Counted from the first letter of the stretch, positions 54,081-62,089 are shown. The stretch: DNA of 64,000 bases from a bacterium (GCA_030685015.1 JAUXWS010000087.1:1-64000), one strand, 5' to 3'. Numbers and translations are program-made. The notes: a model not told the origin generated them from the letters alone.

Positions 54081-55897
54081 ACGGGATGGGCATGGGCGGG
54101 GGCATGCGCCATGGCCGCGCCTCCGACAGCGAGCGCGGACTGGACGGCCGCCTCCTGCGCCGTCTCACCGCCTACCTGCGGCCGCACTGGCGGGGAGCCC
54201 TCCTCGCCCTGCTCATGATCCTGGGCGCCGCCGCCCTGGAGACGGCCGTGCCCCTGGTGACGCGCCACGCCATCGACGTGCATGTGGCGGGGCGCGACCT
54301 GGCCGGGCTCTTCCGATCCCTCCTGGCCTTCCTGGGACTCTCCCTGGGCGCCTTCCTGCTGCGCTACGCCCAGCAGCTGACCACGGGCTGGATCGGCCAG
54401 AGCATCGTCCTCAAGCTGCGCGGCCGGGTCTTCGCCCGCGTCCTGCGCCTGCCCCTGGCCTGGTTCGACCGCCACCCCGTCGGTCAGGTGATGAGCCGCA
54501 TCACCAACGACGTGGAATCCTTGAACGAGCTGTTCACGGGCGGCCTCATCCTCATCTTCCAGGACATCCTGCTGCTGGTCGCCATCGCCGCCGCCCTCCT
54601 CTGGATGGACTGGCGCCTGGCTTTGGTCCTCTTCGCCGTGGTGCCCTTCATCTTCCTGGCCAGCTTCCAGTTCAAACGGTTGACCCGGGCCGCCTTCCGC
54701 CGCGTGCGGGCCCTGGTGGGCGAAGTGACGGGCTTCCTGCAGGAGACGATCACGGGCATGGCCGTGGTCCAGCTCTTCCGGCGGGAGCGCGGCACCCGGG
54801 AGCGCTTCGCCCGCATGAACGACGAGCTGATGCGGGAGAATGTCCGCACCATCTTCTACTTCGCCGTCTTCTTCCCGCTGATGGAGCTGCTGGGCAGCGT
54901 GGCGACGGCGGCCATCATCTGGGCGGCGGCGGGACGCCTGCTGGAGGGCAGCCTGAGTTTCGGCGCCCTGGTCGCCTTCCTGGCCTACGCCGATCGCTTC
55001 TTCCGCCCCATCCGCGACCTGGCCGAGAAGTACAACATCCTGCAGAGCGCCATGGCCGCCTCCGAGCGTGTCTTCGAACTGCTGGACGAGCCGGCCGCCC
55101 TGGCTGGTGGCCTGGTGGGCGCGCCCGGCGGTCCGCCCGCTCCGCCACGGCGGGGAGAGGTGGTGTTCGAGGGGGTCTGTTTCGCCTATGAAGGGGAGAA
55201 CTGGGTGCTGCAGGACCTCTCCTTCCGCATTGAAGCCGGCACCAGCACGGCCCTGGTGGGCTGGACGGGCGCCGGCAAGAGCAGCGTGGCCGGCCTGCTG
55301 CTGCGCTACTACGAGTTCCAGCGCGGACGAATCCTGGTGGACGGCGTGGACATCCGCCAGTGGGATGCGGCCGCCCTGCGCGGGCGCATGGCCATCGTCC
55401 TCCAGGATGTCTTCCTCTTCTCCGGGACGGTGGCCGACAACATCCGCCTGGGGCGCGAGCTGCCGGTGGGGGCGGTGGAGGCGGCGGCGCGGCGCACCGG
55501 CCTGGACCGCCTGGCCGGACAGCGCGCCCTGGGCTATGAGGAGCCGGTGGGGGAACGGGGTCAGCTGCTCAGCGGCGGCCAGCGCCAGCTGGTCAGCTTC
55601 TCGCGGGCCCTGGCCGGGGATCCGGCCATCCTGGTGCTGGACGAGGCGACCAGCAGCGTGGACTCCTTGTCGGAAGAGCTGATCCAGCAGGCCATCGCCC
55701 AAATGATGAGCGGACGCAGCTCTCTGGTCATCGCCCATCGCCTGTCCACCATCCGCGCCGCCGACCAGATCCTGGTCCTGCACCAGGGCCGGCTGGTGGA
55801 GCGGGGCCGCCACGACGAGCTGCTGGCGGCGCAGGGCTTCTACCATCGCCTCTGGCAGCTGGAGCAGCCGGTGGGGGAGGCGGACCGTGCAGCTTGA
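54077..55897 (+). CDS. ABC exporter half-transporter, subunit 2 (MdlB-like)
   Basis: This 606-residue partner of the preceding protein has a Met/Gly-rich N-terminus, six transmembrane helices, Walker A WTGAGKSS, signature LLSGGQRQL, Walker B ILVLDEATSS with the catalytic glutamate, and AHRLSTI. It supplies the consensus ATP site residues. The start overlaps the previous stop in an ATGA, typical for obligate heterodimers such as MdlAB or TM287/288-type exporters. Lipid, peptide or drug export is possible. Confidence 0.88.
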   Translation: MNGMGMGGGMRHGRASDSERGLDGRLLRRLTAYLRPHWRGALLALLMILGAAALETAVPLVTRHAIDVHVAGRDLAGLFRSLLAFLGLSLGAFLLRYAQQLTTGWIGQSIVLKLRGRVFARVLRLPLAWFDRHPVGQVMSRITNDVESLNELFTGGLILIFQDILLLVAIAAALLWMDWRLALVLFAVVPFIFLASFQFKRLTRAAFRRVRALVGEVTGFLQETITGMAVVQLFRRERGTRERFARMNDELMRENVRTIFYFAVFFPLMELLGSVATAAIIWAAAGRLLEGSLSFGALVAFLAYADRFFRPIRDLAEKYNILQSAMAASERVFELLDEPAALAGGLVGAPGGPPAPPRRGEVVFEGVCFAYEGENWVLQDLSFRIEAGTSTALVGWTGAGKSSVAGLLLRYYEFQRGRILVDGVDIRQWDAAALRGRMAIVLQDVFLFSGTVADNIRLGRELPVGAVEAAARRTGLDRLAGQRALGYEEPVGERGQLLSGGQRQLVSFSRALAGDPAILVLDEATSSVDSLSEELIQQAIAQMMSGRSSLVIAHRLSTIRAADQILVLHQGRLVERGRHDELLAAQGFYHRLWQLEQPVGEADRAA

Positions 55898-56927
55898 GCC
55901 GATCATGCTGCTGGCGGACGGGGTGACCGCCTCCTTCTGGGTCCTGCTCATGGCCGGCCTGCTGGGGGGGCTCACGGCCGGCCTCTTCGGCGTGGGCGGC
56001 GGCGTCATCGTCACGCCCCTGCTCATCTCCCTGGGCGTGCCGCCCCGCATCGCCGCCGGCAGCATGAACGTGGCCATCATCGCCAATGCGGCCGACTCGC
56101 TGGTGCACGACCTGCCGCGGCGCCGGGTCGACTGGCGGCTGGGTCTGTTCATGGGGGCGGCCGCCGTGGCGGGCGGGCAAGCGGGGACATTTTGGCTGGG
56201 CCGCCTGGGCAAGCCGGAATTGGTGGACCTCATGATCCGCGCCGGCTTCCTTGTCCTGCTGGCCTACATGGCCTATCACCTGCTGCGCAAGAAGCTGTCC
56301 CGCGGGGACACCGCCCGCCGCTGGCTCTTCCACATGCCCCTGCGCTACCAGAGTCCCTGGGAGGAGGCGCCGGTCAGCGCCCTGGGTCCCGTCCTGGCCT
56401 CGCTGGGGGGCGGCCTGGTGGCATCCTTGCTGGGAGTGGGCGGCGGCATCTTCTACGTGCCGGTCCTCCTGGCCCTCTTCCACCGCCCCCTGCAGGAGCT
56501 GGTCCCCGTCAGCCAGATCGCCGTCCTGCTGGGCACCTTGTCCGTCAGCACGGGCCATGTGCTGCACACGGGCTTCATCGATCCGCGCCTCTCCCTCATC
56601 CTGATCACGGCGGGCAGCGTGGGCACGGTGGTGGGCACGCGGCTCAAGTCGCACCTGGAGAGCCGGCTGTTGGAGCGCCTGCTCGCCCTGGTGCTCCTGG
56701 CCGCCGCGCTGCGCCTCGCCCTGCCCCTGATCGGGTTGGAGGCATCCCCCGCGCGGGCCGCGACGACCCTGGGGCGGGACTGGCTGCGGCCCTTCGCCGA
56801 CTGGTGCGCCCGCGATCCGCTTCACCTTTGGCTGGGCACGGTGGGCGTGGCCCTGGGCATGGCACCGCTTCTCTCCTGGCTGCAGCATGCCCTCCTGGAC
56901 CGCTTGCGCCGACGGAGCGCCACCTGA
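55887..56927 (+). CDS. TauE/SafE-family permease
   Basis: This 346-residue membrane protein has about nine helices and the two family repeats, each with a glycine-rich start: GLLGGLTAGLFGVGGGVIVTPLL and GLVASLLGVGGGIFYVPVLL. The family moves sulfite, organosulfonates or other small anions. It begins at a GTG that overlaps the exporter gene by 11 bp. The last 60 residues are a lower-complexity extension with one further helix. Confidence 0.85.
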   Translation: MQLEPIMLLADGVTASFWVLLMAGLLGGLTAGLFGVGGGVIVTPLLISLGVPPRIAAGSMNVAIIANAADSLVHDLPRRRVDWRLGLFMGAAAVAGGQAGTFWLGRLGKPELVDLMIRAGFLVLLAYMAYHLLRKKLSRGDTARRWLFHMPLRYQSPWEEAPVSALGPVLASLGGGLVASLLGVGGGIFYVPVLLALFHRPLQELVPVSQIAVLLGTLSVSTGHVLHTGFIDPRLSLILITAGSVGTVVGTRLKSHLESRLLERLLALVLLAAALRLALPLIGLEASPARAATTLGRDWLRPFADWCARDPLHLWLGTVGVALGMAPLLSWLQHALLDRLRRRSAT

Positions 56928-56969
56928 TGATCATCAGCAGCCCACGGGGACAACCCCCGGGCAACCCCC

Positions 56970-57145
56970 GGGCAACACCAGGGCAACACCAGGGCAACAC
57001 CAGGGCGGCACCAGGGCAACACCAGGGCAACACCAGGGCAACACCAAGGCGACACCAGGGCAACACCAGGGCAACACCAGGGCGACACCAGGGCAACACC
57101 AGGGCAACACCAGGGCAACACCAGGGCGACACCAGGGCGACACCA
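56970..57145. repeat. 11-bp minisatellite, 16 units
   Basis: Sixteen consecutive copies of GGGCAACACCA with single-base variants (GGGCGACACCA, GGGCGGCACCA, AGGCGACACCA). Two degenerate units (GGGCAACCCCC-like) precede it. Because 11 is not a multiple of 3, every frame reads as an 11-residue repeat on both strands; these open frames are by-products. The array lies between the permease stop and the candidate selenoprotein stop. Confidence 0.92.
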
Positions 57146-57160
57146 GGGGGCCAATTCGCC

Positions 57161-57445
57161 TCAGTAGCAGGCGTCGCGTCCAGTGCTGATGCTGAAAGCC
57201 GCCCGGTCTCGACCCTGGCGGTAATCCACCACCGCCTCCTCCACCCACTCCCGCTCCTGGGAATCCATCAGCACGAGGATCCCATTGACGTGAAGCTGTT
57301 TATCACTCTCCTGCGGCTCGTCCAGAGCCAGCCCCAGGCGGGGCCCGCCTCACCCGTGGCCGGCGATGGTGACACGCAAGCCCGCGCCGGGGTGTTCGGC
57401 CAGGATGGCCTGCAGGCGCTCCCGCGCCTTGTCGGTGATCTGCAC
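57161..57445 (-). CDS. Candidate HesB/IscA-like selenoprotein (in-frame UGA)
   Basis: About 94 residues read through one TGA at 57350-57352 (codon 32). The upstream part QITDKARERLQAILAEHP and GLRVTIAGHG, and the downstream part GGPRLGLALDEPQESD, VNGILVLMDS and VVDYRQG, together align along the whole A-type iron-sulfur carrier fold (IscA/HesB). The TGA stands at the conserved cysteine of the GxCGG motif. A HesB-like selenoprotein family with selenocysteine at this residue is known. A hairpin suited to a bacterial SECIS follows. The C-terminal CGC of IscA is replaced by a single cysteine (ACY). Translation would start at a GTG preceded by GGGAGG. If the host lacks selenocysteine machinery, it is a pseudogene instead. 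Confidence 0.72.
57308..57339 (-). promoter_or_regulatory. Putative bSECIS hairpin of the HesB-like gene
   Basis: On the minus strand, an outer stem (57338-57335 with 57313-57310, CCUG/CAGG), an asymmetric internal loop, and an inner stem GGCUC/GAGCC (57329-57325 with 57319-57315) are closed by loop UGGAC. The loop begins 25 nt after the UGA and has G at its second position. Both agree with the bacterial SECIS rules as I recall them. Confidence 0.5.
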
Positions 57446-57533
57446 ATGGCCTCCCAGGATTCGCACAATCTGCTTCCACCCGCACAACCATGAGGGCGGG
57501 GCTGCCAGCTTGACGCCGCCAGACCGGCCACAT

Positions 57534-57556
57534 AATATTTCATGCCATGAAATATT
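57534..57556. promoter_or_regulatory. 23-bp palindrome, possible operator
   Basis: Arms 57534-57544 and 57546-57556 are a perfect 11-bp inverse match (AATATTTCATG) around one central base. It lies in an AT-rich patch about 90 bp upstream of the HesB-like gene and 240 bp upstream of the divergent T9SS cargo gene, so it could be a regulator site or a transcript hairpin. Confidence 0.45.
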
Positions 57557-57798
57557 TCAACAAGACCTTGGATTGTCACAAGTTCGACATGCTGACACAT
57601 TGTTAGTTATGACGTATTCTGGCAGATTTGCGGGCGCCCTGTCGTATGTCAATACAAGCGGAACGGGCGGTTCAGCCTGGCTTTCCTTTGTCAATCAGGG
57701 TGCTGCGGTTTTTGCCGCTTCGGTGGCTTCGCGCGGACCATCCCGGGGCTTCGCCGGCGGATGCTCGCGGAAGGGACTCAACCATGTCAGGAGGATCC

Positions 57799-58617
57799 AT
57801 GTCGACCCGCATCTGGCTCTTGCTTGTCTGTCCGGCCCTGGCCTTCGGCTATGCCAGCGGTCCGCCCAACGGCCTCACGGGCGCGCCCGGCGAAGGCACC
57901 TGCATCCAATGTCATGACAGTTTCGGTTTGAACAGCGGCAGCGGCCTGCTCACCATCAGCGGTCCGGACGAGTATGAGCCGGGCCAGACCTATCCCATCA
58001 CGGTCACGCTGGCCCACGCCGGCCAGTCCCGCTGGGGCTTCCAGATGACCCCCCTGGACTTGGGAGCGCTCCTGGTCACGGACTTCGTCAACACCCAGGG
58101 CAGCAGCACGGGCGGCAACAGCTACGTGAAGCACACCACGACCGGAACCCAGGCCGGCACGGCGGACGGCCCGGTGAGCTGGACCTGCGACTGGATCGCC
58201 CCGGCCACCGACGTGGGACCGGTCACCTTCTACGCCGCCGGCAACGCGGCCAACGGCAACTTCAGCAACAGTGGCGACTACATCTACACGGCCTCCTTCA
58301 CGACGGAGTTCCCCACGGGCATGGCGCCCGTCCTTGTCCGTGGCTTCGCCCTGCTGGACGCCTATCCCAACCCCTTCAATCCCGGCACCACCCTGCGCTA
58401 TCGCCTCGATGTCCCCGGCGAAGCGCGGCTGGAGGTCTACGATCTGGCTGGCCGTCTGGTGGACCGGCTGGCCCAGGGCTGGCATGGCGTGGGCGAGTAC
58501 ACGGCGCGCTGGGCCGGATTGGCGCAGGGCGGCCGACCCGCCGCCGCCGGCGTCTATCTGGCCCGCCTGGAGTTGAACGGCGCGGCCGAGGTGAAGCGCC
58601 TCCTGCTGGTGAAGTGA
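57799..58617 (+). CDS. Choice-of-anchor V-type protein with CxxCH and T9SS-type C-terminus
   Basis: This 272-residue exported protein has a signal peptide (about 1-17) followed by SGPPNGLTGAPGEGTCIQCH, the opening of the choice-of-anchor V domain, whose CxxCH could bind a haem or metal. A beta-sandwich (about residues 45-170) resembles Reeler-type folds. The C-terminal 90 residues are a FlgD-like sorting domain with YPNPFNP and end in LLLVK, predicting T9SS export. AGGAGG precedes the ATG. A bidirectional terminator follows 20 bp after the stop. Confidence 0.83.
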   Translation: MSTRIWLLLVCPALAFGYASGPPNGLTGAPGEGTCIQCHDSFGLNSGSGLLTISGPDEYEPGQTYPITVTLAHAGQSRWGFQMTPLDLGALLVTDFVNTQGSSTGGNSYVKHTTTGTQAGTADGPVSWTCDWIAPATDVGPVTFYAAGNAANGNFSNSGDYIYTASFTTEFPTGMAPVLVRGFALLDAYPNPFNPGTTLRYRLDVPGEARLEVYDLAGRLVDRLAQGWHGVGEYTARWAGLAQGGRPAAAGVYLARLELNGAAEVKRLLLVK

Positions 58618-58637
58618 GCCTCCGATTCAGTCCATGC

Positions 58638-58664
58638 AAAAGGGGAAGCACGGCCTCCCCTTTT
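58638..58664. terminator. Bidirectional intrinsic terminator
   Basis: A 9-bp stem (AAAAGGGGA at 58638-58646 with TCCCCTTTT at 58656-58664) and 9-nt loop lie between two convergent genes. The A-run and T-run allow it to serve both strands. Confidence 0.88.
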
Positions 58665-58687
58665 CGTGGCTTGTCGTGCTTGGCGGA

Positions 58688-59680
58688 TCAGCGATACTCG
58701 CGCAGGGCCTTCATGTAATTGGCCCGCTCGAAGGCGGCGGGATCCACCACCTTGCCCAGGCTCATGCTGCCCTTCATCTGGCGCAGGGACTCGTATTCGT
58801 GTTCCTCCATCCAGTGGCGGATGGTCTCCAGCAGGCCGCGGGCGTGCTCGGGACCGTGGATGAGCAGGCTGGCGCAGAGCTGGCAGGCGTCGGCCCCGGC
58901 CATGGTCGCCTTGATCACGTCGCGCCCGGTGTGGACGCCCGTGGAGAGGGCGAGGCTGGCCCGCGTCACCACGGAGCGCAGGATGGCGGTCCAGCGCAGG
59001 GGCAGGCGCAGGCTGCCCGAGTTGCTGAGCCGGACCTCGGGCACCACCTCCAGGTTCTCGATGTCCATGTCCGGTTGGTAGAAGCGGTTGAAGAGGACGA
59101 GGGCGTCGGCCCCGGCCTGCTCCAGCTTGCGCGCCATGTTGGGCAGGCTGCTGAAGAAGGGGGAGAGCTTGACGGCGACGGGCACGCCGACCACCTTGCG
59201 CACCTGGGCGAGGTCGTCCAGGTAGAGCTGCTCCACGGCGGCGCCATCCAGATCGGGATGGGTTGGGATGGTGTAGATGTTGAGTTCGATGCCGTCGGCG
59301 CCGGCCTGCTCCATCTTGTGGGCCATGTCCATCCAGCCGCCCGGCGTCACGCCGTTGAGGCTGGCGATGACCGGGATGGAGAGGGCCTGCTTGAGGCGGC
59401 GGATCTGCTCCAGATAGCCATCGGGGCCGGACTGGTAGTGACCCAGATCGGGGAAGTAGCCCATCGCCTCGGCGAAGCTCTCGCTGCCTTGCTCGAGATG
59501 GTGGAAAAGCTCCAGCTCGGCGTGGCGGATCTCCTCCTCGAAGAGGGAATACATGACGATGGCGGCGACGCCCGCCTCCTCCAGCCGCTTGACCGTGTCC
59601 AGTTCGCGGGAAAGGGGCGAGGCCGAGGCGATCAGCGGATTGGGCAACTGAAGCCCCATGTAACTGGTGGAAAGATCCAT
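58688..59680 (-). CDS. Dihydroorotate dehydrogenase-like flavoprotein
   Basis: This 330-residue FMN-binding TIM barrel has the class 1 dihydroorotate dehydrogenase layout: MGLQLPNPLIASASPLS, VIASLNGVTPGGW, ELNIYTIPTHPD, VAVKLSPFFSSL and STGVHTGRDVIKATMAGADACQ. The catalytic-loop cysteine of PyrD is not evident, so it may be the PreA/DHOD-like group found outside pyrimidine operons. GAGGAG six bases before the ATG fixes the start. It stands alone. Confidence 0.82.
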   Translation of the reverse strand: MDLSTSYMGLQLPNPLIASASPLSRELDTVKRLEEAGVAAIVMYSLFEEEIRHAELELFHHLEQGSESFAEAMGYFPDLGHYQSGPDGYLEQIRRLKQALSIPVIASLNGVTPGGWMDMAHKMEQAGADGIELNIYTIPTHPDLDGAAVEQLYLDDLAQVRKVVGVPVAVKLSPFFSSLPNMARKLEQAGADALVLFNRFYQPDMDIENLEVVPEVRLSNSGSLRLPLRWTAILRSVVTRASLALSTGVHTGRDVIKATMAGADACQLCASLLIHGPEHARGLLETIRHWMEEHEYESLRQMKGSMSLGKVVDPAAFERANYMKALREYR

Positions 59681-59845
59681 CGAGATCTCCTCAAAGGCTC
59701 GTTTCAAGGTTTCTGTCTGAACTGTTAAGGTACTGACAAGACGAAGGTGGTGCAAGGCGCGGCCGGACCTCGCTCACGCACACCGCCAGGTCCGCATCCC
59801 GGCCGGGCCGGCGGAAGCAACAGCCGGGCCAACGTGGAGCCAGCC

Positions 59846-60247
59846 ATGGACCAGCCCCGACCCTTTGCCCTGCGCCTGCTTAGCCCCCTGCCCATGGCCG
59901 AGGTGGAGGCGCGCTGTCGCAGCCTGTTGGCGGACGAGGGTTTCGGCGTGCTCACCGAGATCGATATGGCCGCCACGCTCAAGGCCAAGCTGGGGGTCGA
60001 TGAGGCGCCCTGCCTCATCCTGGGCGCCTGCAACCCGACCTTCGCCCACGAGGCCATGGGGCGCGAACCGGCTGTCGGGGTGCTGCTGCCCTGCAACGTG
60101 GTCATCCGCGATCTGGGCAGCCATCGTGAAGTGTGGGCCATGGACCCCGCCTTCATGGGAACCGTGGCGCCCACCCTGGCCGACCTTGGCCAGGCGGTCG
60201 GCGAGCGCATCCGCCGCGTGCTGGAGCGATTGGAAGCGGGGGCCTGA
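59846..60247 (+). CDS. DUF302 domain protein
   Basis: This 133-residue cytosolic protein has the DUF302 pattern: ADEGFGVLTEIDMAATLKAKLG, then LILGACNPTFAHEAM, then VGVLLPCNVVIRD. The function of the family is unknown, but the fold may bind small ligands or metals. GGAG lies close before the ATG. It is divergent from the dihydroorotate dehydrogenase-like gene. Confidence 0.85.
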   Translation: MDQPRPFALRLLSPLPMAEVEARCRSLLADEGFGVLTEIDMAATLKAKLGVDEAPCLILGACNPTFAHEAMGREPAVGVLLPCNVVIRDLGSHREVWAMDPAFMGTVAPTLADLGQAVGERIRRVLERLEAGA

Positions 60248-60293
60248 CCAAGCCTGACCTGTTGCCAGCCTGTCGCGGCAAGAGGCGACGGTC

Positions 60294-60695
60294 TCAATCC
60301 GCCACCAGATCCGTGTAGATGCTCTCCGTCTCGTGGAGTCGCAGACGCACCACGCGGCAGCCCAGCTCCTCATCCACCAGCTGCAGCCGGATCCAGCGCA
60401 GCAGGTTCTCCGTGGAAGGCTGCCGGGTGGAGAACCAGTCGATGTCGGTGTCGATGCGGGCATGGTCCAGCACCCGGATGACCCGTTCCCGAACCACCGT
60501 CTTGATCCGCCCCAGATCCGCCACGAAACCCGTCCGCTCATCCAGCTCGCCGGTGAGAGACACGATCAGGCGGTAATTGTGGCCATGGAGGCGGACATCC
60601 TCCCCGAAGGCGGCGACGTTTTCCTCCTCGCTCAGGACAGGATTCCAGTAGCGGTGGGCGGCACAAAAATGGAAGACTTTATGCAAGATGATCAT
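60294..60695 (-). CDS. QueD/PTPS-like protein with altered catalytic residue
   Basis: This 133-residue 6-pyruvoyl-tetrahydropterin synthase/6-carboxytetrahydropterin synthase family protein has zinc histidines H14 (CAAHRYW) and H37/H39 (LHGHNY). The catalytic cysteine that normally lies four residues before the HGH (CxxxHGH) is replaced by D33. QueD acts in queuosine synthesis; COG0720 relatives with other residues there do other pterin chemistry. Start is the ATG closest to the conserved N-terminus. No other pterin or queuosine gene is visible. Confidence 0.82.
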   Translation of the reverse strand: MIILHKVFHFCAAHRYWNPVLSEEENVAAFGEDVRLHGHNYRLIVSLTGELDERTGFVADLGRIKTVVRERVIRVLDHARIDTDIDWFSTRQPSTENLLRWIRLQLVDEELGCRVVRLRLHETESIYTDLVAD

Positions 60696-61003
60696 GGGGA
60701 TCCGCCTGACAATGTTGGATCTTGCTGCCCGCAAAGTTATCATTCCAAACTTTCTTCGCGCGCCTGTGAGCCGGGAGGCCCCGCCTCGCGCCGGGCCGTG
60801 GATTCCCGACCAGCAGTCTGTCGGGCTTGGACCTTCAATGGGATTTGCGCCCAGATCGAGGCCGGTCCTTCGGAGATTTCGCAGCGCATACTGGTGGTAT
60901 GTGCAAGAAATCTGTGAAAAATCCGGGCCGATTGGGGCGATGAAGACCGCGCAGCGGCCAAGTCCGACTGGCTGCCAAGGCAGCTGCAACAAGGAGGCGA
61001 TTC
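60696..61003 (+). ncRNA. Structured intergenic/leader element before the 2-oxoacid dehydrogenase operon
   Basis: This 308-bp divergent gap holds strong hairpins: 60805-60810 with 60820-60825 (CCCGAC/GTCGGG), and a long stem at 60874-60913 with a 7-bp base (AGATTTC/GAAATCT), a small internal loop and an 8-bp upper stem with one G-U pair under a 5-nt loop. They lie 90-200 nt upstream of the E1-alpha start and may form its 5' leader, or be a dispersed structured repeat. No named riboswitch class fits. Confidence 0.4.
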
Positions 61004-62089
61004 GTGCTGACAAGTTACGACCCGCTCAAGGGGAAGATCCTGCAGATGCTGGATGAGTCCGGCCGGCTGGTCAAGGGCAAGCATCAGCCTCTGCTGGAGG
61101 GCGAGGCCCTGGTCGCCGCCTACCGCCACATGCTGCGGGCCCGGGTTGCCGACGAGAAAGCCCTCCAGTTCCAGCGCCAGAAGCGCATCCACACCCTGCC
61201 CGTCAACAAGGGGCAGGAGGCGGCGGCGGTGGGCAGCGCCCTCGCCCTCGCCGCGGACGACTGGATGGTGCAGTCCTACCGGGAGCTGGGCGCCCTGCTG
61301 GTGAAGGGGGCCACCATCCGCAACCACCTGCTCTATTTCAAGGGGAGCGAATGGGGCGCCGTCCACCCCGGCCATCCCCGCATCCTGCCGCTGTCCGTGC
61401 CCATCGGCTCGCAGATCACGCACGCCGCCGGCATCGGCCACGCCATCCGCTACCAGGGTGGGCGGGAGGTGGTGATCGTCTACTTCGGGGACGGCGGCAC
61501 CTCCCAGGGGGATTTTCACGAAGGCCTCAACTGGGCCGCCCTCTTCGGCTGCCCCGTCATCTTTTTCTGCAACAACAACCAGTACGCCATTTCCCTCAAT
61601 CGCCGGCGGCAGACCCTCACCCCCACCCTGGCCCAGAAGGCCGTGGCCTACGGCATGCCAGGCCTGCAGGTGGACGGCAACGACCTGCTCGCCGTCCATG
61701 CCGCCACCGCCGCTGCCGCCGACCACGCCCGCACGGGCAAGGGGCCCGTCCTGATCGAGGCCCTCACCTACCGGATGGGTCCCCACACCACGGCCGACGA
61801 TCCCAGCCTCTACCGCAGCCGCGAGGAGGAGCTGCAATGGGAGGCCCGCGACCCGCTCGTCCGGGTGCGCCGCCTGCTCGAGAGCCGGGGCCAGTGGGAT
61901 GATGCCCGCGAGGAGGCCTGCCGGCAGGAGGCCGTGGCCGAGACCGACGCCGCCATGCGGGAGGTGGACGAGTTGCACGAAACGCCCGTGGACGAGGTCT
62001 TCGCCTTTCAATACGCCGATCGACCGGCCGAGCTGGTGCGCCAGCAGGCGGCCTTTGAAGCCTACCTGAGCTGGAAGGAGGCCCGCTGA
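61004..62089 (+). CDS. 2-oxoacid dehydrogenase E1 component, alpha subunit
   Basis: This 361-residue thiamine-diphosphate enzyme subunit has the ThDP/magnesium motif GDGGTSQGDFHEGLNWAA ending with the FFCNNNQYAIS segment, and the MGPHTTADDPSLYR loop. It matches branched-chain 2-oxoacid or pyruvate dehydrogenase E1-alpha. It uses a GTG start with an ideal AAGGAGG six bases upstream. The stop overlaps the E1-beta start by one base (TGATG). The substrate (branched-chain or pyruvate) cannot be decided. Confidence 0.9.
   Translation: MLTSYDPLKGKILQMLDESGRLVKGKHQPLLEGEALVAAYRHMLRARVADEKALQFQRQKRIHTLPVNKGQEAAAVGSALALAADDWMVQSYRELGALLVKGATIRNHLLYFKGSEWGAVHPGHPRILPLSVPIGSQITHAAGIGHAIRYQGGREVVIVYFGDGGTSQGDFHEGLNWAALFGCPVIFFCNNNQYAISLNRRRQTLTPTLAQKAVAYGMPGLQVDGNDLLAVHAATAAAADHARTGKGPVLIEALTYRMGPHTTADDPSLYRSREEELQWEARDPLVRVRRLLESRGQWDDAREEACRQEAVAETDAAMREVDELHETPVDEVFAFQYADRPAELVRQQAAFEAYLSWKEAR

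Noticed and set aside
56970-57145. Possible CRISPR array
   Set aside because: Units are 11 bp, directly adjacent and without spacers, so this is a minisatellite.
56644-57248. Open frames rich in LPWCCPGVALV or QGNTRATPG repeats around the minisatellite
   Set aside because: An 11-bp repeat without stops is open in every frame; there is no start signal, no signal peptide and no homology outside the array.
57350-57352. Interpreting the TGA simply as a nonsense mutation in a dead HesB gene
   Set aside because: Not excluded, but the rest of the frame is undamaged, the TGA is exactly at the family's redox cysteine and a bSECIS-like hairpin follows; recoding is the better reading until selenium genes are checked.
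60740-62011. Long minus-strand open frame opposite E1-alpha running into the intergenic region
   Set aside because: It mirrors the E1-alpha codons; the part in the intergenic region overlaps the hairpins and has no start signal.
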